A stretch of 64,000 nucleotides of DNA. It comes from Hyphomonadaceae bacterium (GTDB lineage: Bacteria > Pseudomonadota > Alphaproteobacteria > Rhizobiales > Hyphomicrobiaceae). The position numbers and the translations under genes were made by a program. Below are positions 26,288 to 36,537 of this stretch, piece after piece (positions within the stretch are counted from its first letter, which is position 1; each line of letters opens with the position of its first letter). Location of the stretch: NCBI GenBank assembly GCA_019747815.1, contig JAIEQJ010000006.1, forward strand, positions 1-64,000, written 5' to 3'. The notes beneath the pieces were generated by a model, which had not been told where the DNA came from, made no database searches, and saw only the letters and a list, made by a program, of their open reading frames with translations.

Positions 26288-26460
26288 GCGATATCTCCAG
26301 CGTTGGGGGGAAGCCTCAGTATGGGCGTATCCTCACCGCGACCGCACCCCTTCGCCGCTTCACCATGCCGTGAGGCTGCCCACCGCCGTTCCCACCGCGA
26401 TCCGTTGCGTCGCTGGCCAGCCACCTTACCGCGCCCCAGGGGCGCTCAGAGTATCATTCG

Positions 26461-26476
26461 CATAATATATATTATG
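26461..26476. promoter_or_regulatory. 16-base perfect palindrome upstream of dps
   Basis: CATAATATATATTATG is a perfect palindrome within a strongly AT-rich stretch (about 26450-26515) in an otherwise GC-rich region. It lies 174 bases upstream of the dps start and 61 bases beyond the pepA stop. It could be a regulator-binding site or part of an AT-rich promoter for dps. I could not match it confidently to the Fur, Irr or OxyR consensus. Confidence 0.4.
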
Positions 26477-26537
26477 GAAAATAATATGAATATTTATTGA
26501 ATTATCAAAGAAATCACGGCAGTGGCGGCGACGACGC

Positions 26538-28061
26538 CTATTTGTCCGGCTTCTCATAGTTGTCGCTCACCAGCCGATCGAGCAGGCGCACGCCCCATCC
26601 CGATGCCCAGCTCTGGTTGATGTCGGTTTTGACCGAATCCATGGCTGTGCCTGCAACATCCAGGTGGGCCCACGGCGTATCCTTGACGAACCGCTGCAAG
26701 AACTGCGCGGCCGTGATGGCGCCGCCGTAGCGCCCGCCGATGTTCTTCATATCCGCAGTCTTGCTGTCGATGAGCTTGTCATAGGCCTTGGCCAGCGGCA
26801 TGCGCCAGACCTTCTCCCCCGTGGCCTTTCCGGCAGCTTCGAGCTCTTTGGCGAGCTTGTCGTCGTTGGAGAACAGCCCCGCGTGCTCCTTGCCGAGGGC
26901 CACCATGATGGCGCCCGTCAGCGTGGCAAGATCCACGATCAGGCGGGGCTTGAATTGCTCCTGGGCGTACCAGAGCACGTCGGCAAGGACCAGCCGCCCT
27001 TCAGCATCGGTGTTGAGCACCTCGATGGTCTGCCCGGACATGCTGGTCACGATATCGCCTGGGCGCTGTGCGGTTCCCGAGGGCATGTTCTCCGTGAGGC
27101 CGATCAGGCCCACCGCATGAACGGCGGCCTTGCGGCTTGCGAGCGTCAGCATCAGGCCTGCGACGCAGGCCGCACCCCCCATGTCGCCCTTCATGTCCTC
27201 CATACCGGCGGCCGGTTTCATCGATATGCCGCCGGTGTCGAAGCAGACCCCCTTGCCGACGAAGCACACGGGCCTGGCCCGCTTTGATTTGACGCCGTTC
27301 CACTGCATCACGACGACCCGCGACGGGCGCATGCTGCCCTGGCCGACGGCAAGCAGGGCATTCATCTTCAGCGCTTTGAGCTGTTCCTCGTCGAGCACTT
27401 CGACCGCAATGCCGGCATTGGCAAGCTCCCGCATGCGGTCGGCAAACTCGACGGGACCGAGGATGTTGGCGGGCTCGTTCACAAGGTCACGGGCGAGAAA
27501 CACCCCCTCCGCAAGCGCCTTGCGCGCCGAATAGGCCTTCGCGGCAGCATCGGGCTTTGAAGAATGGACGGTCAGGGTGCGCAGCTCATTGCGCGCCTGG
27601 GCTCCGTTGTCCTCATCGCTCTTGCGGGTTTGATACTTCTTGAACGTGTAGCTCCTCAGGACAGCCCCCAGAGCCAGATCGGCGGCGAACACATCTGGCC
27701 CGGCCTCGCCAACATCGGCCGGCTCTGCGATGAGGCTGGCGCTTTCGACCTTGCGCCCCACAATCTGGGCAAAGGCGTAGCCGCCGAGCAGCAGGCGGTC
27801 GAGCTCGCTGGCGGCGCGTCCTGTCCCCACCACGATGATTCTCTGCGCATCGACGCCCGTCGGCGCCAGCACTTCAATCGAGGTCTTGGCCTTGCCGGAA
27901 AACCCCGCAGCGCGCGCAGCCTTGCTCAACGCACCCTTCATCTTCTCGTCGATCGCGCGCGCGGCAGGCCCGAACGCCGGGCCCTCCCCCGCCAGCACAA
28001 TCAGCGTCGCGCCGGGCGCCGCCGACAGCGGCACATATTGAATGTCGAGAAGCTGGACCAT
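26538..28061 (-). CDS. pepA: leucyl aminopeptidase (PepA/M17)
   Basis: 507 residues. The C-terminal catalytic domain has the M17 signature NTDAEGRL and metal ligands in [28 protein letters not shown]. The N-terminal domain (about 1-165) is the P-loop-like macro fold typical of PepA. It removes N-terminal residues from peptides using two metal ions; some PepA proteins also bind DNA in Xer recombination. The start ATG 28061 has GGAG upstream; the frame extends further but without conserved sequence. It diverges from the lptFG fusion. Confidence 0.95.
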   Translation of the reverse strand: MVQLLDIQYVPLSAAPGATLIVLAGEGPAFGPAARAIDEKMKGALSKAARAAGFSGKAKTSIEVLAPTGVDAQRIIVVGTGRAASELDRLLLGGYAFAQIVGRKVESASLIAEPADVGEAGPDVFAADLALGAVLRSYTFKKYQTRKSDEDNGAQARNELRTLTVHSSKPDAAAKAYSARKALAEGVFLARDLVNEPANILGPVEFADRMRELANAGIAVEVLDEEQLKALKMNALLAVGQGSMRPSRVVVMQWNGVKSKRARPVCFVGKGVCFDTGGISMKPAAGMEDMKGDMGGAACVAGLMLTLASRKAAVHAVGLIGLTENMPSGTAQRPGDIVTSMSGQTIEVLNTDAEGRLVLADVLWYAQEQFKPRLIVDLATLTGAIMVALGKEHAGLFSNDDKLAKELEAAGKATGEKVWRMPLAKAYDKLIDSKTADMKNIGGRYGGAITAAQFLQRFVKDTPWAHLDVAGTAMDSVKTDINQSWASGWGVRLLDRLVSDNYEKPDK

Positions 28062-28429
28062 CGGCTGGTATCTCCAGGTGCATGGGCCTCCTCCGATCCG
28101 TGCGTCCGCGCGGCATCGTCCCCAGCGCCAGACGGCAGGCTGCTCTGCGGGTCCAACCCGAAGTCGGCATGAACGGAGGGAGCAAGTTCTGAGAGCGCAA
28201 CCATAGAGGGTCACGGCAAGAGCGCAAGACCGTGCCGTTCGCGCCGGCAAGGGCTATGGCAACAGGGTGAATGCGGCATCTGGTGCCGTCGATGGGGCTC
28301 CCCCGCAGCACGCCGAGCCCCAGGCGGGTCAACTTTCCGCCACCATGCTATGTGAGGCGCTAACACGTTTGGGTGGCTTGCTTCTCGAAGCGTGGGGCGA
28401 TCGGAAGAGCCGCAGAGGTATCGGGGAGA
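28062..28429. other. divergent intergenic region between pepA and the lptFG fusion
   Basis: 368 bases between two divergent starts, presumably holding both promoters. It contains a 7-base inverted repeat GGGGCTC (28294-28300) / GAGCCCC (28315-28321) with a 14-base loop. I see no RNA gene, no credible small protein and no clear -35/-10 pair. Confidence 0.4.
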
Positions 28430-30748
28430 ATGACCGTTTTCGGCCGGATTCTCAGCCGCTACATTTTTTGGCAGGCGGCAGGAGCATTGATCCTCATTCT
28501 CCTGTCGCTCACTACCGTCGTCTGGATCGCCGTGGCCCTGCGTCAGCTCGAGCTGATGACCAGCCAAGGCCAGGATGTCTTGCGCTTCTTGGTCATGACC
28601 ACGCTGGCAATTCCCAGCCTGCTGGCGCTGATCGCGCCGATTGCCCTGCTGATCGCGTGCCTGCACGTCCTGAACAAGATGGGCGGCGATAGCGAACTGA
28701 TCGTCATGACGGCGGGCGGGGCGCCGGTCTGGGCGCTCATCAAGCCGCTGGGTCTGCTCGCGATCCTGGTCGCGATCGGCGTCTCGGCGGTCAATCATGT
28801 GGTGGGGCCCTGGAGCCAGAGGCTGCTCAAGGACTACACCGTTCTGGTGCGGACCGACCTGATCGGTCAGGTCATCCAGCCCTGGCGATTCACAGAGCCG
28901 GAGTCGAAGCTGACCGTCCACATTCGCGATCGGGACGCGGCCGGCAATCTGCTGGGGCTGCTGCTGCACGACGCGCGGGAGCCCAAACAGATTGCTTCCT
29001 ATCTCGCCGAGCGGGCGCAGATCATCAAGCAGGGCGACACTGCGTACCTGCGCATGGAGAAGGGGCATATCTTGCGGCGTAACGCCAACGAGACTGCTCC
29101 CCAGATCATCGCCTTTGCCGAATACATAGTGGATCTCAACCAGCTCGAGCAGCGCGCCGACCAGGCACAATGGACCCGTCCGCGCGAGCGTTACACGCCT
29201 GAGCTGATCTGGCCCGATCCGGCTGATCCGCTGTACAAATCGAGCCCGGGACGGCTGACGTCGGAGCTGCACGAGCGCCTGTCGAGCCCGCTGTATCCCA
29301 TTGCATTTGTTATAGTTGTAGTGGCTTTCCTCGGTGGAGCGCAGACGACCCGCCAGAACCGCCTGCAGGCCGTCATCGGGGCATTCTCTTTCGCAACGCT
29401 CAGCCGCATCTTGGGAATCGCGGCCGCCAATGCCGCAGCGGTTCGGCCCAATGCGGCCTACCTGCTCTATGCCGTGCCGGTGGGCACAGGGCTGTGGGCG
29501 CTGATCGCCACCTATCGCCAAGCCGCTCCGCGTCCACCGGCTCGCGCCCAGCTCATTGTCGGCGCCATAGGCGACTGGATCAGGGCGCACATCGCCCGCG
29601 TTGTTGCCGCACGAACGCGGCGGCTTCAGCGGCGCCGGGCCAGGGGCAGTGGGTCCTTTCTGCGCCGAACACTGCGGCGCTACGTCGCCAAACGCTTCCT
29701 GTTCAGCATCCTCGGCGCATTTGTCGTGTGCGCCTGCCTCATCTTCATGATCGACATGGTGGAGCTGCTGCGCATGTCGCGGCGCGCAACAAACCTGTCC
29801 GGGACAACATTGCTGTGGATGGGACTGCTCCGGCTCCCTGCCTTCTCCGAAATCCTCCTGGCATTTGCTGTATTGGTTGGCAGCATCGGTGCGCTGCTGA
29901 GCCTCAACCGGAAGTCCGAGCTTACGGTGATGCGGTCGGCCGGCATGTCCGCTTGGCAGTTCCTACGTCCGGGTCTCACGGTGACACTTGTTCTTGGCGT
30001 TCTGGCCGTTACGCTGTTCAATCCCCTTGCCGCAACGGCCCGCTCTGAGGCCGAGCAGCTCATTGCCGAGGTCTTTGGCCGGGAGGCGGGCCTGCTGGCG
30101 GCCTCCGGCGAAGGGTCGTGGTTGCGCCAGGACGGTGCCGATGGACAATCTGTGATAAATGCCCGCGCAACATCCAATCAAGGGTTGTCTTTGGCGGGGG
30201 TGATCGCCTTTCAATTCAACCCCCAAGGGCAGTTTATTGAACGCATGGACGCCGACCGCGCGGTGCTTCAAGACGGCTACTGGGAGCTGCATCGCACAAC
30301 CATTTCTCGCCCCCTTCGGGAGCCTGAGTTTTTCGACGTCTACGCCCTGAGCACCCACCTCAACCGGGAGCGCGCCGGTGACGCGCTCGGGTCTGAGATC
30401 GCCGTCTCCTTCTGGCAGCTGCCCGACTTGATTCAAGCCTCTGAAAAAGCTGGGCTTTCCGCCTCGAAATACCGGATGCAGCAAGCCCTCCTGATTTCCC
30501 GCCCGGGGCTGCTCATTGTCATGGTGGTTTTAGCGGCCACTGTGTCATTGCGGTCATTCCGCTCCGGCGGGATACAGACTATGGTTTTGATGGGGATGAT
30601 CGGGGGAATTGGCTTCTTCCTGCTGGCAGAGATCTCGCGCCAGGTTGGCGCCGCCGGTTTGTTGTCACCGGCTCTGGCAGTGTGGGTGCCGATTGCCCTA
30701 GCGTTGCTCGTCTCGTTAACGGTGTTGCTGCACCAGGAGGACGGCTGA
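28430..30748 (+). CDS. LptF-LptG fusion, lipopolysaccharide export permease
   Basis: 772-residue single chain made of two complete YjgP/YjgQ permeases. Residues 1 to about 375 match LptF (SRYIFWQAAGALILILLSLT, a periplasmic beta-jellyroll, then the last three membrane segments). From about residue 410 the sequence restarts as LptG (LRRYVAKRFLFSILGAFVVC). A basic linker rich in Arg and Ala joins them. In most Gram-negative bacteria LptF and LptG are separate proteins that pair in the LptB2FG transporter, which extracts LPS from the inner membrane. ATG 28430 lies shortly after GGGGAG. lptD follows 3 bases after the stop, so outer- and inner-membrane LPS machinery are co-expressed. Confidence 0.93.
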   Translation: MTVFGRILSRYIFWQAAGALILILLSLTTVVWIAVALRQLELMTSQGQDVLRFLVMTTLAIPSLLALIAPIALLIACLHVLNKMGGDSELIVMTAGGAPVWALIKPLGLLAILVAIGVSAVNHVVGPWSQRLLKDYTVLVRTDLIGQVIQPWRFTEPESKLTVHIRDRDAAGNLLGLLLHDAREPKQIASYLAERAQIIKQGDTAYLRMEKGHILRRNANETAPQIIAFAEYIVDLNQLEQRADQAQWTRPRERYTPELIWPDPADPLYKSSPGRLTSELHERLSSPLYPIAFVIVVVAFLGGAQTTRQNRLQAVIGAFSFATLSRILGIAAANAAAVRPNAAYLLYAVPVGTGLWALIATYRQAAPRPPARAQLIVGAIGDWIRAHIARVVAARTRRLQRRRARGSGSFLRRTLRRYVAKRFLFSILGAFVVCACLIFMIDMVELLRMSRRATNLSGTTLLWMGLLRLPAFSEILLAFAVLVGSIGALLSLNRKSELTVMRSAGMSAWQFLRPGLTVTLVLGVLAVTLFNPLAATARSEAEQLIAEVFGREAGLLAASGEGSWLRQDGADGQSVINARATSNQGLSLAGVIAFQFNPQGQFIERMDADRAVLQDGYWELHRTTISRPLREPEFFDVYALSTHLNRERAGDALGSEIAVSFWQLPDLIQASEKAGLSASKYRMQQALLISRPGLLIVMVVLAATVSLRSFRSGGIQTMVLMGMIGGIGFFLLAEISRQVGAAGLLSPALAVWVPIALALLVSLTVLLHQEDG

Positions 30749-30751
30749 GTG

Positions 30752-33175
30752 ATGCGTCGAGCGCTGATACCGCACGACACGTGCGGCGGAGCGCCAGTCT
30801 TTAGCCGCTTTCGTGGGTGGCTTGGACGGGTGGCTGCGCTTGCATTATTGCGTGCGTCGCTCGTGCTGGCGGGGCTCGTCGCGCTGTGCGTCCACGTGGT
30901 GTACGCACAGGATCCGAGCCTGCAGATCACACAGCCGAGCCAGAAGAGCTCGTTTCCCAAAAAACCCGGCGGCATGTTTGGCCCGAAGCCGAAGATCGAC
31001 CGGGCCCAGCCGCTGTACATGCAGGCTGATCAGCTGATCTACGACACCAAGGGCAATCGCGTCATTGCGCAAGGCAACGTCGAGATCTACTACAACAATT
31101 ACATTCTGACGGCAGACCAGGTCATCTACCACCAGAACCTCAACAAGCTGATGGCCGAGGGTAACGCCCAGCTCAAGGACCCCAACGGCTCGATTACCCG
31201 CGCCGATAGGCTCGAGGCCCTGGATGATTTTCGCGATGCGTTCGTCCAGTCGCTCAGCATGGTCACGCACGACGAGACGCGCATTGCCGCAAACAAGGCG
31301 GTGCGCCGGGAAGGCAACGTTACCGAGTTTGAAAGGGGCCGGTACACGCCTTGCAAGAACGAGGCAGGAATGCCGCCCCTGTGGTGCATCAGTGCCGCGC
31401 GCATCGTCCACGACCAGCAGGCCGCCACGCTTACCTATCAGGATGCGCAGTTCGAATTGTTTGGCGTACCGATCCTCTACCTGCCTTATTTCCAGCACCC
31501 CGACCCGTCGGTGAAGCGGCAAACCGGCTTCCTGATGCCGAACTATAGCAATTCTTCCACCCTCGGATTCTCGGTCGAGGTGCCCTACTACTTCGCCGTG
31601 GCCCCCAACGCGGACTTTACCCTCCACCCGCGCTACTTCACCAACTATGGCGTGCTGTGGCAGGGCGAGTGGCGCCACCGGCTCGCGACAGGCCAGTACA
31701 CGATCAAGTTCGCCGGCATCGACGACGACTCCGCCCCCGCGGTCAACGATCGCGGATGGCGCGGCTCGATCCAGACCAAGGGCCAGTTCTCGCTCTCGTC
31801 ATGGTGGCGCTACGGTTGGGACGTGACCGTTGAAAGCGACGAGGCCTTCAGGCGGTTCTATCGTCTCGACCCAATCCTGCAGACGGACCGCGTGAACGTC
31901 GCCTATCTGCAGGGGATGAGCGAACGCAACTACTTCGGAGCCAATGTTTACAGCTTCGGCAGCTTGCTCCTGAACGATGCTGACGTGGCGAACTCGCGGG
32001 TTCATCCGGTCATCGACTACAACTACATCGTTGGTGCGCCGGTGGCAGGCGGCGAGCTCAGCTTTGCGGCTCATACCCGCTCCATGACGCGCACCGATGG
32101 CACAAACACCAATCGCGTCGTGGCGGAAGCCAATTGGCGGCGGAAGATGATCGACCCGATCGGTCAGGTCTGGACGCCCTTCGGCAATGCGCGCGGCGAT
32201 GTGTACAACTGGACCGATGCCCGCAACCCGAACGACCCCACGACCTTCATTCCCGACGACACAATCGTGCGGGGCACGGGGCAGGTTGGAATGCTCTATT
32301 CCTACCCCTTCGTGGCCCACTCGGGTTGGGCGTCGCATATCTTCGAGCCGACCGCCCAGGTCATCGTGCGGCCCAACAGGATCGACCAACGGCGCACACC
32401 GGACGAGGACGCCAAGAGCCTTGTTTTCGACGACACACTGCTCTTCGACATCGACAAGTTCTCAGGCTACGACCGCCTGGAGACGGGCACGCGTGCCAAT
32501 ATCGGCCTGCAGTACACGTTGCAGGGCAATAACGGACTCTATGCCCGCGCCGTCTTCGGTCAAAGCCTGCACCTCGGCGGAGAGAACGCTTTTGCCGACC
32601 CCGGCCTGACGTTGTCAGGGGTGACCATGAGCGGCATCCCGAATTTCTCTCCGGGCAGCGGCCTGCAGACCGACCGCTCGGATTATGTTGCCGGCTTGTA
32701 TATCTCGCCCTTTAGCGGCCTGAGCCTCGTCAGCCAGGGCCGCTTCGACGAGAGGGACTGGTCGCTGCGCCGCCAGGACTCGTTCCTGCAGGCCAACTAC
32801 GGGCCGCTTCTGACGCAGGTCGGCTATACCTTCACACGTTTCGACTCCACCCCTGGAGTTTTCGATACTCAGCAGGAAATACTCTCCACCGTCGGCCTGC
32901 GCCTGACCGATCGCTGGAGCGTTTTGGGCCAGGTGCGGTACGACATCGACAATCAGAGCCGGATCCAGGACCTCCTCCAGCTCAAGTATCAGGATGAGTG
33001 CTTTGTGCTCACGGCAAGCTACATAGAGACGTTTGTCGAGAACGAGCCCCTCAATATCCGGCCCGATCGCACCCTCATGCTGCGCTTCGAGCTCAAGAAT
33101 TTGGGTGACTTCAATTATCGTACCGATGCGCTTAACTACGTCTTCGGAGATACGAACACCGGACCCAAGCAGTAG
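30752..33175 (+). CDS. lptD: LPS-assembly protein LptD (OstA)
   Basis: 807-residue outer-membrane protein that with LptE inserts LPS into the outer leaflet. A long signal sequence ends near VVYAQ (about 52). An LptA-like OstA domain follows (ADQLIYDTKGNRVIAQGNVEIYYNN), then the large C-terminal beta-barrel (from about 210, starting GVPILYLPYFQHPDPSVKRQTG). Cysteines are few (CKNEAGMPPLWC), fewer than the four disulfide-forming residues of the E. coli protein. GTG 30749 precedes ATG 30752; the latter is better spaced from AGGAGG at 30735-30740. Confidence 0.95.
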   Translation: MRRALIPHDTCGGAPVFSRFRGWLGRVAALALLRASLVLAGLVALCVHVVYAQDPSLQITQPSQKSSFPKKPGGMFGPKPKIDRAQPLYMQADQLIYDTKGNRVIAQGNVEIYYNNYILTADQVIYHQNLNKLMAEGNAQLKDPNGSITRADRLEALDDFRDAFVQSLSMVTHDETRIAANKAVRREGNVTEFERGRYTPCKNEAGMPPLWCISAARIVHDQQAATLTYQDAQFELFGVPILYLPYFQHPDPSVKRQTGFLMPNYSNSSTLGFSVEVPYYFAVAPNADFTLHPRYFTNYGVLWQGEWRHRLATGQYTIKFAGIDDDSAPAVNDRGWRGSIQTKGQFSLSSWWRYGWDVTVESDEAFRRFYRLDPILQTDRVNVAYLQGMSERNYFGANVYSFGSLLLNDADVANSRVHPVIDYNYIVGAPVAGGELSFAAHTRSMTRTDGTNTNRVVAEANWRRKMIDPIGQVWTPFGNARGDVYNWTDARNPNDPTTFIPDDTIVRGTGQVGMLYSYPFVAHSGWASHIFEPTAQVIVRPNRIDQRRTPDEDAKSLVFDDTLLFDIDKFSGYDRLETGTRANIGLQYTLQGNNGLYARAVFGQSLHLGGENAFADPGLTLSGVTMSGIPNFSPGSGLQTDRSDYVAGLYISPFSGLSLVSQGRFDERDWSLRRQDSFLQANYGPLLTQVGYTFTRFDSTPGVFDTQQEILSTVGLRLTDRWSVLGQVRYDIDNQSRIQDLLQLKYQDECFVLTASYIETFVENEPLNIRPDRTLMLRFELKNLGDFNYRTDALNYVFGDTNTGPKQ

Positions 33176-33370
33176 TCTTTGGCCAAGCCGCAGCCTGACA
33201 CGCGTCTGCAGTGCCGCTCTCTGGGCCCGGCAACCATATTCTCGCGTTTTTGCCCGGATGGCGGGTTGCCACGTCGGTGCCATTGTTGTCTTGTGGAAAA
33301 GACGGCCACTAGGCGGGTCCTCAAGGCGGCTCCCGTGGTCCGAATCGCACAAACCGTTCAGTTAGCTTTT

Positions 33371-34597
33371 ATGTTTGCGCCAACCTGCATACGTTCCATG
33401 GTCCCTCGTGCTGCGATGCTTGCGATTGCAGCCGTCATGCTTTGCCAACCATTTCCGCAGTCGGCGTCTGCCCAGACGCCACCTTCCCAAAAGTCGGCGA
33501 AGGCCCCGCCGGCCAAACCTGAGCGGGAAGGCGCAATACCCGCATCAAAGGGCGAGCAGGTCATTGCCATCCTGGTCAACGACGAGCCGATTACTGCCTA
33601 TCAGATCGAGCAGCGCGCCCGCTTCCTGGCGCTTAGCGCCAATATTTCCGAGCAGGCCAAGGCGAACTTCCAGCGGCTCGTGAAGGCTGATAGCACCAAC
33701 GCCCAGTTTCGCGCCCTCCAGGAGGAGGTGATCCGCAGCAATCAAGGCAAGTCGCGCGAGCAGATCATCGCTATTTTTCAGGAACGGCAGAAGCAGCTTG
33801 CAATGACGCTGCAGAAGCAGGCGATCGACAGCGCCCGTGCCAGCGTGCTGCCGCGGCTGAAGAAGGACGCCAAGGAAGAGCTGATTGAGGAGCGCCTCAA
33901 GGTGCAGGAGGCCAAGAGGCTTGGCATCGAGATTACGGATGACGATGTTAAGAGCATGATGCGCGCCTTGGCGGAGCGCAACAAAATGACGTACGACCAG
34001 TTCGTCCAGCACCTCAAGGGAATGGCGATCGAGGTCTCCACCATGAACGAGCGCCTCAGGGCACAGCGGGCATGGCGCGACCTCATTGGGCGCCGGTATG
34101 GCGGGCAGATCTCGGTGACACAGCGGGACATCGATCGCGTCCTTTCCACGGCAGCCACCGAAAGCGGAGACGACACGATTGAGTTGCAGGTCGGCAAGAT
34201 CACCCTTGGTCTTCCTAAGATCGATCAGGCGAGCCTGGCCAAGCGCCTGGCGGAAGCGGAGTTGATGCGGCGCAAGTTCGTCGGCTGCCGTTCACTCGGC
34301 GATGTTGCCAAGAGCGTCCCAGGCGCCAAGCTCGAGGAGATGCGGTTCATCAAGCCCAGCACCATTTCTGAACCGATGCGTTCCATGCTCCTGAGCGCCC
34401 AGGACGGCGATATGTTGCCGCCGTCCACGACCGCCGGCGGCGTCGAAGTCTATGCCGTATGCGGGCGGCGTACCGTTTCCGGAAATGAGGCGCAGCGGAC
34501 CAAGACGCAGGAAGACCTTCAATACAAGCAGCTGGATATTCTGGCTCAGCGACACATGCGCAACCTCCGGCAGGACGCGCACATCGAATACCGGTGA
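33371..34597 (+). CDS. surA: SurA-type periplasmic chaperone / peptidyl-prolyl isomerase
   Basis: 408 residues with a signal peptide ending ASAQ (about 34-35). The SurA N-terminal chaperone domain follows (IAILVNDEPITAYQIEQRARFL...LIEERLKVQEAKRLGIEITDDDV), with a divergent parvulin region in the C-terminal half. SurA escorts beta-barrel proteins such as LptD to the BAM complex, which fits its place between lptD and pdxA. The parvulin catalytic signature is weak, as is common in alphaproteobacterial members, so chaperone activity is more certain than isomerase activity. ATG 33398 is an alternative start. Confidence 0.9.
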   Translation: MFAPTCIRSMVPRAAMLAIAAVMLCQPFPQSASAQTPPSQKSAKAPPAKPEREGAIPASKGEQVIAILVNDEPITAYQIEQRARFLALSANISEQAKANFQRLVKADSTNAQFRALQEEVIRSNQGKSREQIIAIFQERQKQLAMTLQKQAIDSARASVLPRLKKDAKEELIEERLKVQEAKRLGIEITDDDVKSMMRALAERNKMTYDQFVQHLKGMAIEVSTMNERLRAQRAWRDLIGRRYGGQISVTQRDIDRVLSTAATESGDDTIELQVGKITLGLPKIDQASLAKRLAEAELMRRKFVGCRSLGDVAKSVPGAKLEEMRFIKPSTISEPMRSMLLSAQDGDMLPPSTTAGGVEVYAVCGRRTVSGNEAQRTKTQEDLQYKQLDILAQRHMRNLRQDAHIEYR

Positions 34598-34600
34598 GAG

Positions 34601-35650
34601 ATGCAAGAGGCGTCTCCACCTCATCACACGCCAGACCCGGAGCTCCCGGTTGCCGTGACCATGGGCGATCCGGAAGGGATCGGCCTCGACATCACGTTGG
34701 CGAGCTGGCATGCGCGCAGGCAGCATACCCTGCCGGCCTTTGCCGTCTACGGTGACGCCGAAGCCCTTCAGGATCGCGCGCGCGCGCTGGCGCTCGACAT
34801 CCCGATCGTCCGCATCGGATCCCTGCAAGAGGCCGTCCGCCTATTTCCCGATGCGCTGCCCGTGCGCCAACTCAGGCCGCGTGGTTCCGGAGGCGTGGAT
34901 GAGGCAATCGTTGCAGCCATCGAGACCGCAACAGGCGCGGTCCTCACCGGCGAGGCGCTGGCGCTCGTCACAAATCCGATTGCCAAGAGGTCGGTGCGGG
35001 CGATCCCGCTGGAGTACCCTGGGCACACAGCGTTTCTTGGCCTTCTTGCGAGTCGATTCTACCAAGGCCGCCCGTTCCACCCGACCATGATGCTGGTCGC
35101 CGACGAGCTCAAAGTTGTGCCTGCGACCGTGCACATTCCTTTGACTGCCGTCGCCGGAGCCCTGACGAAGGCACTGGTGATGGAGACCATCCGCACCACA
35201 GCCGCCGCGCTTGCGCTTGATTTCGGCATCCGCAACCCGCGCATCGCTGTCGCCGGGCTCAACCCGCACGCGGGCGAAGGGGGCCTCATCGGGTCGGAGG
35301 AGACAAACGTCATAGCGCCTGCCATCGCCGAACTGGCAGCGGCCGGTATCACTGTTACGGGTCCGCATTCGGCGGATACCCTATTCCACGCCGAGGCGCG
35401 GAGCACTTATGATGCGGCCGTGGCGATGTACCACGATCAAGCGCTCATTCCGCTCAAGACCCTAGCGTTCGATCGCGGTGTCAACGTCACGCTCGGGCTT
35501 CCGTTCGTGCGGACGTCTCCCGATCACGGAACGGCGGTAGCGCTCGCCGGTACCGGCAAGGCGCGCCCCGACAGCTTCATTGCCGCTTTACATCTGGCCG
35601 CGAAGTTGGGCCAGCGGCGTGCCGATGCGCGCGCCTCCACAGGCCAATGA
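34601..35650 (+). CDS. pdxA: 4-hydroxythreonine-4-phosphate dehydrogenase
   Basis: 349 residues with the PdxA start VAVTMGDPEGIGLDI, the mid-region PGHTAFLGLLAS, and the C-terminal GLNPHAGEGGLIGSEE and YHDQALIPLKTLAFDRGVNVTLGLP motifs, which hold metal and substrate ligands. It catalyses the NAD-dependent oxidation leading to 3-amino-2-oxopropyl phosphate in pyridoxal 5'-phosphate synthesis. It starts 3 bases after surA and overlaps rsmA by 4 bases, forming the lptD-surA-pdxA-rsmA arrangement seen across Proteobacteria. Confidence 0.97.
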   Translation: MQEASPPHHTPDPELPVAVTMGDPEGIGLDITLASWHARRQHTLPAFAVYGDAEALQDRARALALDIPIVRIGSLQEAVRLFPDALPVRQLRPRGSGGVDEAIVAAIETATGAVLTGEALALVTNPIAKRSVRAIPLEYPGHTAFLGLLASRFYQGRPFHPTMMLVADELKVVPATVHIPLTAVAGALTKALVMETIRTTAAALALDFGIRNPRIAVAGLNPHAGEGGLIGSEETNVIAPAIAELAAAGITVTGPHSADTLFHAEARSTYDAAVAMYHDQALIPLKTLAFDRGVNVTLGLPFVRTSPDHGTAVALAGTGKARPDSFIAALHLAAKLGQRRADARASTGQ

Positions 35651-36537
35651 GCGCCGCCCCAGACGGACTTCCGCCGCTTGGCGATGTGATCCGTGCCCTG
35701 CAACTGTCAGCCCGCAAATCGTTGGGTCAGCATTTCATCCTTGACCTCAATCTGACGCGCCGCATCGCCCGTGCGGCAGGTCCGCTCGCCGGCATGACGG
35801 CGATGGAAGTGGGCCCCGGTCCGGGCGGCCTCACCCGGGCTCTTCTGCTGGAAGGCGCAGATCGGGTGGTTGCGGTGGAGCGCGATGAGCGGTGCCGGCC
35901 TGCACTGGACGCCATTGCCTCGCGCTATCCGGGCAGGCTTGAGGTGCACTTCGCAGATGCGCTCGGTATGGACTGGCGCAAGCTTGCGGCTGGCGTTGGA
36001 GGCAAGCCGGTCATTGTCGCCAATCTCCCCTACAACGTCGCCACAATGCTGCTGGTCGGGTGGCTCGAAACTGAACCCTGGCCCCCGTGGTACGGACATA
36101 TGGTGTTGATGTTTCAGAAGGAGGTGGCGGAGCGCGTGGTCGCGGCACCGGGCACGAAGGCCTATGGCCGCCTGGCCGTCCTGGCGCAGTGGCGTACGCG
36201 TCCCCGCCTGCTCTTGACGTTAAAGCCCGAGGCGTTTACGCCGCCGCCCGCCGTCGCATCGGCGGTGGTCGAGTTCAGACCCATCGAGCGGCCCCAACCG
36301 GAGTGCACCGTTCGTTCCTTGGCAAAGCTGACGGCGGCGGCCTTCGGCCAGCGCCGCAAGATGCTGCGGCAAAGCCTGAAGCCGCTAGTCACCGAACCAG
36401 AAGCGCTCCTTGCCGCTGCTGGCTTGACGTCCACGCTGCGCGGTGAGGCCCTCTCGGTCAGCGATTTCGCGCGGCTCGCCTACACCCTTGATCGCTGGCC
36501 GGCCAGCAACAAATCCGGCCCCGCTGGGCTGGCCTAG
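35647..36537 (+). CDS. rsmA: 16S rRNA dimethyladenosine transferase RsmA (KsgA)
   Basis: 296 residues. SAM motif I is EVGPGPGGLTRALL, motif IV is NLPYNVATMLL, and a C-terminal rRNA-binding helical domain follows (AAAFGQRRKMLRQSLKPL). The enzyme dimethylates A1518 and A1519 near the 3' end of 16S rRNA, a late checkpoint in 30S assembly. ATG 35647 overlaps the pdxA stop (ATGA). Its last 4 bases overlap the 3' end of the convergent gmk gene. Confidence 0.97.
   Translation: MSAAPDGLPPLGDVIRALQLSARKSLGQHFILDLNLTRRIARAAGPLAGMTAMEVGPGPGGLTRALLLEGADRVVAVERDERCRPALDAIASRYPGRLEVHFADALGMDWRKLAAGVGGKPVIVANLPYNVATMLLVGWLETEPWPPWYGHMVLMFQKEVAERVVAAPGTKAYGRLAVLAQWRTRPRLLLTLKPEAFTPPPAVASAVVEFRPIERPQPECTVRSLAKLTAAAFGQRRKMLRQSLKPLVTEPEALLAAAGLTSTLRGEALSVSDFARLAYTLDRWPASNKSGPAGLA

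Noticed and set aside
28294-28321. GGGGCTC / GAGCCCC inverted repeat upstream of the lptFG fusion
   Set aside because: Seven-base GC-rich arms are common by chance here and no run of T follows.
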